Assembly: GCA_016189965.1 (NCBI GenBank)
Contig: JACPRL010000029.1
Span: forward strand, 1 to 6,509
Direction: 5' to 3'
DNA: 6,509 bases
Source of the DNA: Acidobacteriota bacterium
GTDB taxonomy: Bacteria; Acidobacteriota; Terriglobia; Acidiferrales; 2-02-FULL-67-57
Positions 5,774-6,509 of this stretch are shown here, in pieces. Under the pieces are notes generated by a model. It made no database searches. It had not been told where the DNA came from and was given only the letters and a program-made list of their open reading frames with translations. The translations under genes were made by a program, and so were the position numbers. How positions within the stretch are numbered: position 1 is the stretch's first letter; every line of letters starts with the position of its first letter.

Positions 5774-6509
5774 GTTTCATCAAGGCCTGGAAGCGGGGGT
5801 GGCTGCGCAGGTTGTCGAGGTCGGAGTCGTGCTCGGCCCAGCGGCGGTACCAGTAGGCGTAGCTCATCGCCTTTTCCAGGCAGTCAATCGCTTCGTCGAC
5901 TTTGCCCAGGATGGCATAGCAACAGGCTACGTTATAGAGGATGCCGCAATCCTCGGGGTCAATGGCCAGCGCCCGGCCAGCCCAATCGACCGCGCGGGCG
6001 CGTTCGCCCAGGCGCGCCAGGGAGCAGGCGCCCAGATAGAGCGCGCGGGCGTCGTCGGGATGCAACTCCAGATGTTTCTCCGCGGCCACGTAGCCGCGAC
6101 GAAAGGAGCGCTCGGAGTCCTGGGTCCGTCCCAGGCCGATGTAGACCATGCCCAACAAGCCGGGAGACTGGTAGTCGTCCGGGTTCACTTCCGAGGCTCG
6201 CTCGAACAGCCGCGCCGCCTCTTCCAGCTTGCCCTGCTGGAAGCAGGCGCGGGCGTAGAAGTAGTAAGCCTCGAAGAGCTTGGGGTCAAGCCGCAGGGCG
6301 GTCTCGAACTCCATCTGCGCATCGTCGTAGCGTTTGCTGAGCGAGATGGCCAGCCCGCGCGACACGTGCGCTTCGGCCAGCTCCGGGTCGAGCAGCAGCG
6401 CCCGCCGGCTGGCCTCCTCGGCCGCCTTCAGGTTTTCCTCGCTCGCCTCCCAGTACATGTAAAGGAACGAGTAGCAGTCGGCCACGCCGGCGTAGGCGCG
6501 GGCGTAGCC
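5763..6509 (-). CDS. TPR-repeat protein, C-terminal part (5' end beyond window)
   Basis: The frame is open from the right edge (6509) to a TAA at 5763-5765, giving 248 residues; the reading continues past an internal GTG at 6483-6485, so that codon is not a real start. Six TPR units are visible in window numbering: about 3-42 (with an insert), 46-79, 80-113, 114-152 (long), 154-187 and 188-216. Diagnostic residues include ARAYAGVADCY, LDPELAEAH, LDPKLFEAYY and LYNVACCYAILG. The tail HDSDLDNLRSHPRFQAL is typical of TPR regions at the C-terminus of Ser/Thr-kinase, adenylate-cyclase or winged-helix (CadC-like) regulators in Acidobacteriota, so the missing N-terminus may be a signalling or DNA-binding domain; this is inference. 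TPRs mediate protein contacts; no enzyme motif is seen here. It is convergent with the M20 hydrolase, 30 bases apart, and its final codons lie in a hairpin repeat. Confidence 0.88.
   Translation of the reverse strand, partial: GYARAYAGVADCYSFLYMYWEASEENLKAAEEASRRALLLDPELAEAHVSRGLAISLSKRYDDAQMEFETALRLDPKLFEAYYFYARACFQQGKLEEAARLFERASEVNPDDYQSPGLLGMVYIGLGRTQDSERSFRRGYVAAEKHLELHPDDARALYLGACSLARLGERARAVDWAGRALAIDPEDCGILYNVACCYAILGKVDEAIDCLEKAMSYAYWYRRWAEHDSDLDNLRSHPRFQALMKPEA

Noticed and set aside
6483..6485. GTG as the start codon of the TPR gene
   Set aside because: The frame is open up to the window edge and the upstream residues (GYARAYAG) form the first helix of a normal TPR, so the protein begins outside the window.

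Overview
This 6.5-kb window is GC-rich, with strongly GC-biased third codon positions, and almost certainly comes from an environmental bacterium. The combination of a DUF5117/DUF4953-type secreted zinc protease, a Tat-exported M20 carbamoylase/amidohydrolase, a TPR protein opening with an AYAGVADCY-like repeat, a tandem PilZ protein and hairpin-rich intergenic repeats fits Acidobacteriota best. This assignment is inference from family and repeat style; there is no marker gene in the window.

Layout, left to right: (1) 1-627, minus strand: 5' part of a gene with a GTG start encoding two PilZ domains, running off the left edge, with a sigma70-like promoter just upstream. (2) 628-1167: no gene; a cluster of palindromes and short repeats (a 14-bp tandem repeat, two elements with shared CCCTTCG/CTCAGGG ends, and a GGTAGCGC/GCGCTACC inverted-repeat system). 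(3) 1168-3888, minus strand: a complete 906-aa exported metzincin-like protease with HEVGHTLGLRH and a downstream Met-turn. (4) 3889-4376: a 488-bp divergent intergenic region with several palindromes, including a 26-bp near-perfect one and a double hairpin. (5) 4377-5732, plus strand: a complete 451-aa Tat-signal M20-family hydrolase (N-carbamoyl-amino-acid hydrolase/allantoate amidohydrolase type). (6) 5733-5762: a 30-bp convergent gap with a hairpin that overlaps the next stop codon. (7) 5763-6509, minus strand: C-terminal 248 residues of a TPR protein, cut by the right edge.

The protease and the M20 hydrolase are transcribed away from a shared region and both carry export signals, so a joint role in extracytoplasmic protein or peptide and amide-nitrogen scavenging is plausible but unproven. 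The PilZ and TPR genes look like unrelated neighbours. I see no CRISPR array, phage, transposase, tRNA, rRNA or toxin-antitoxin pair. I see no clear undescribed multi-gene system. The most interesting non-genic content is the family of hairpin repeats, one copy of which supplies the stop codon of the TPR gene.
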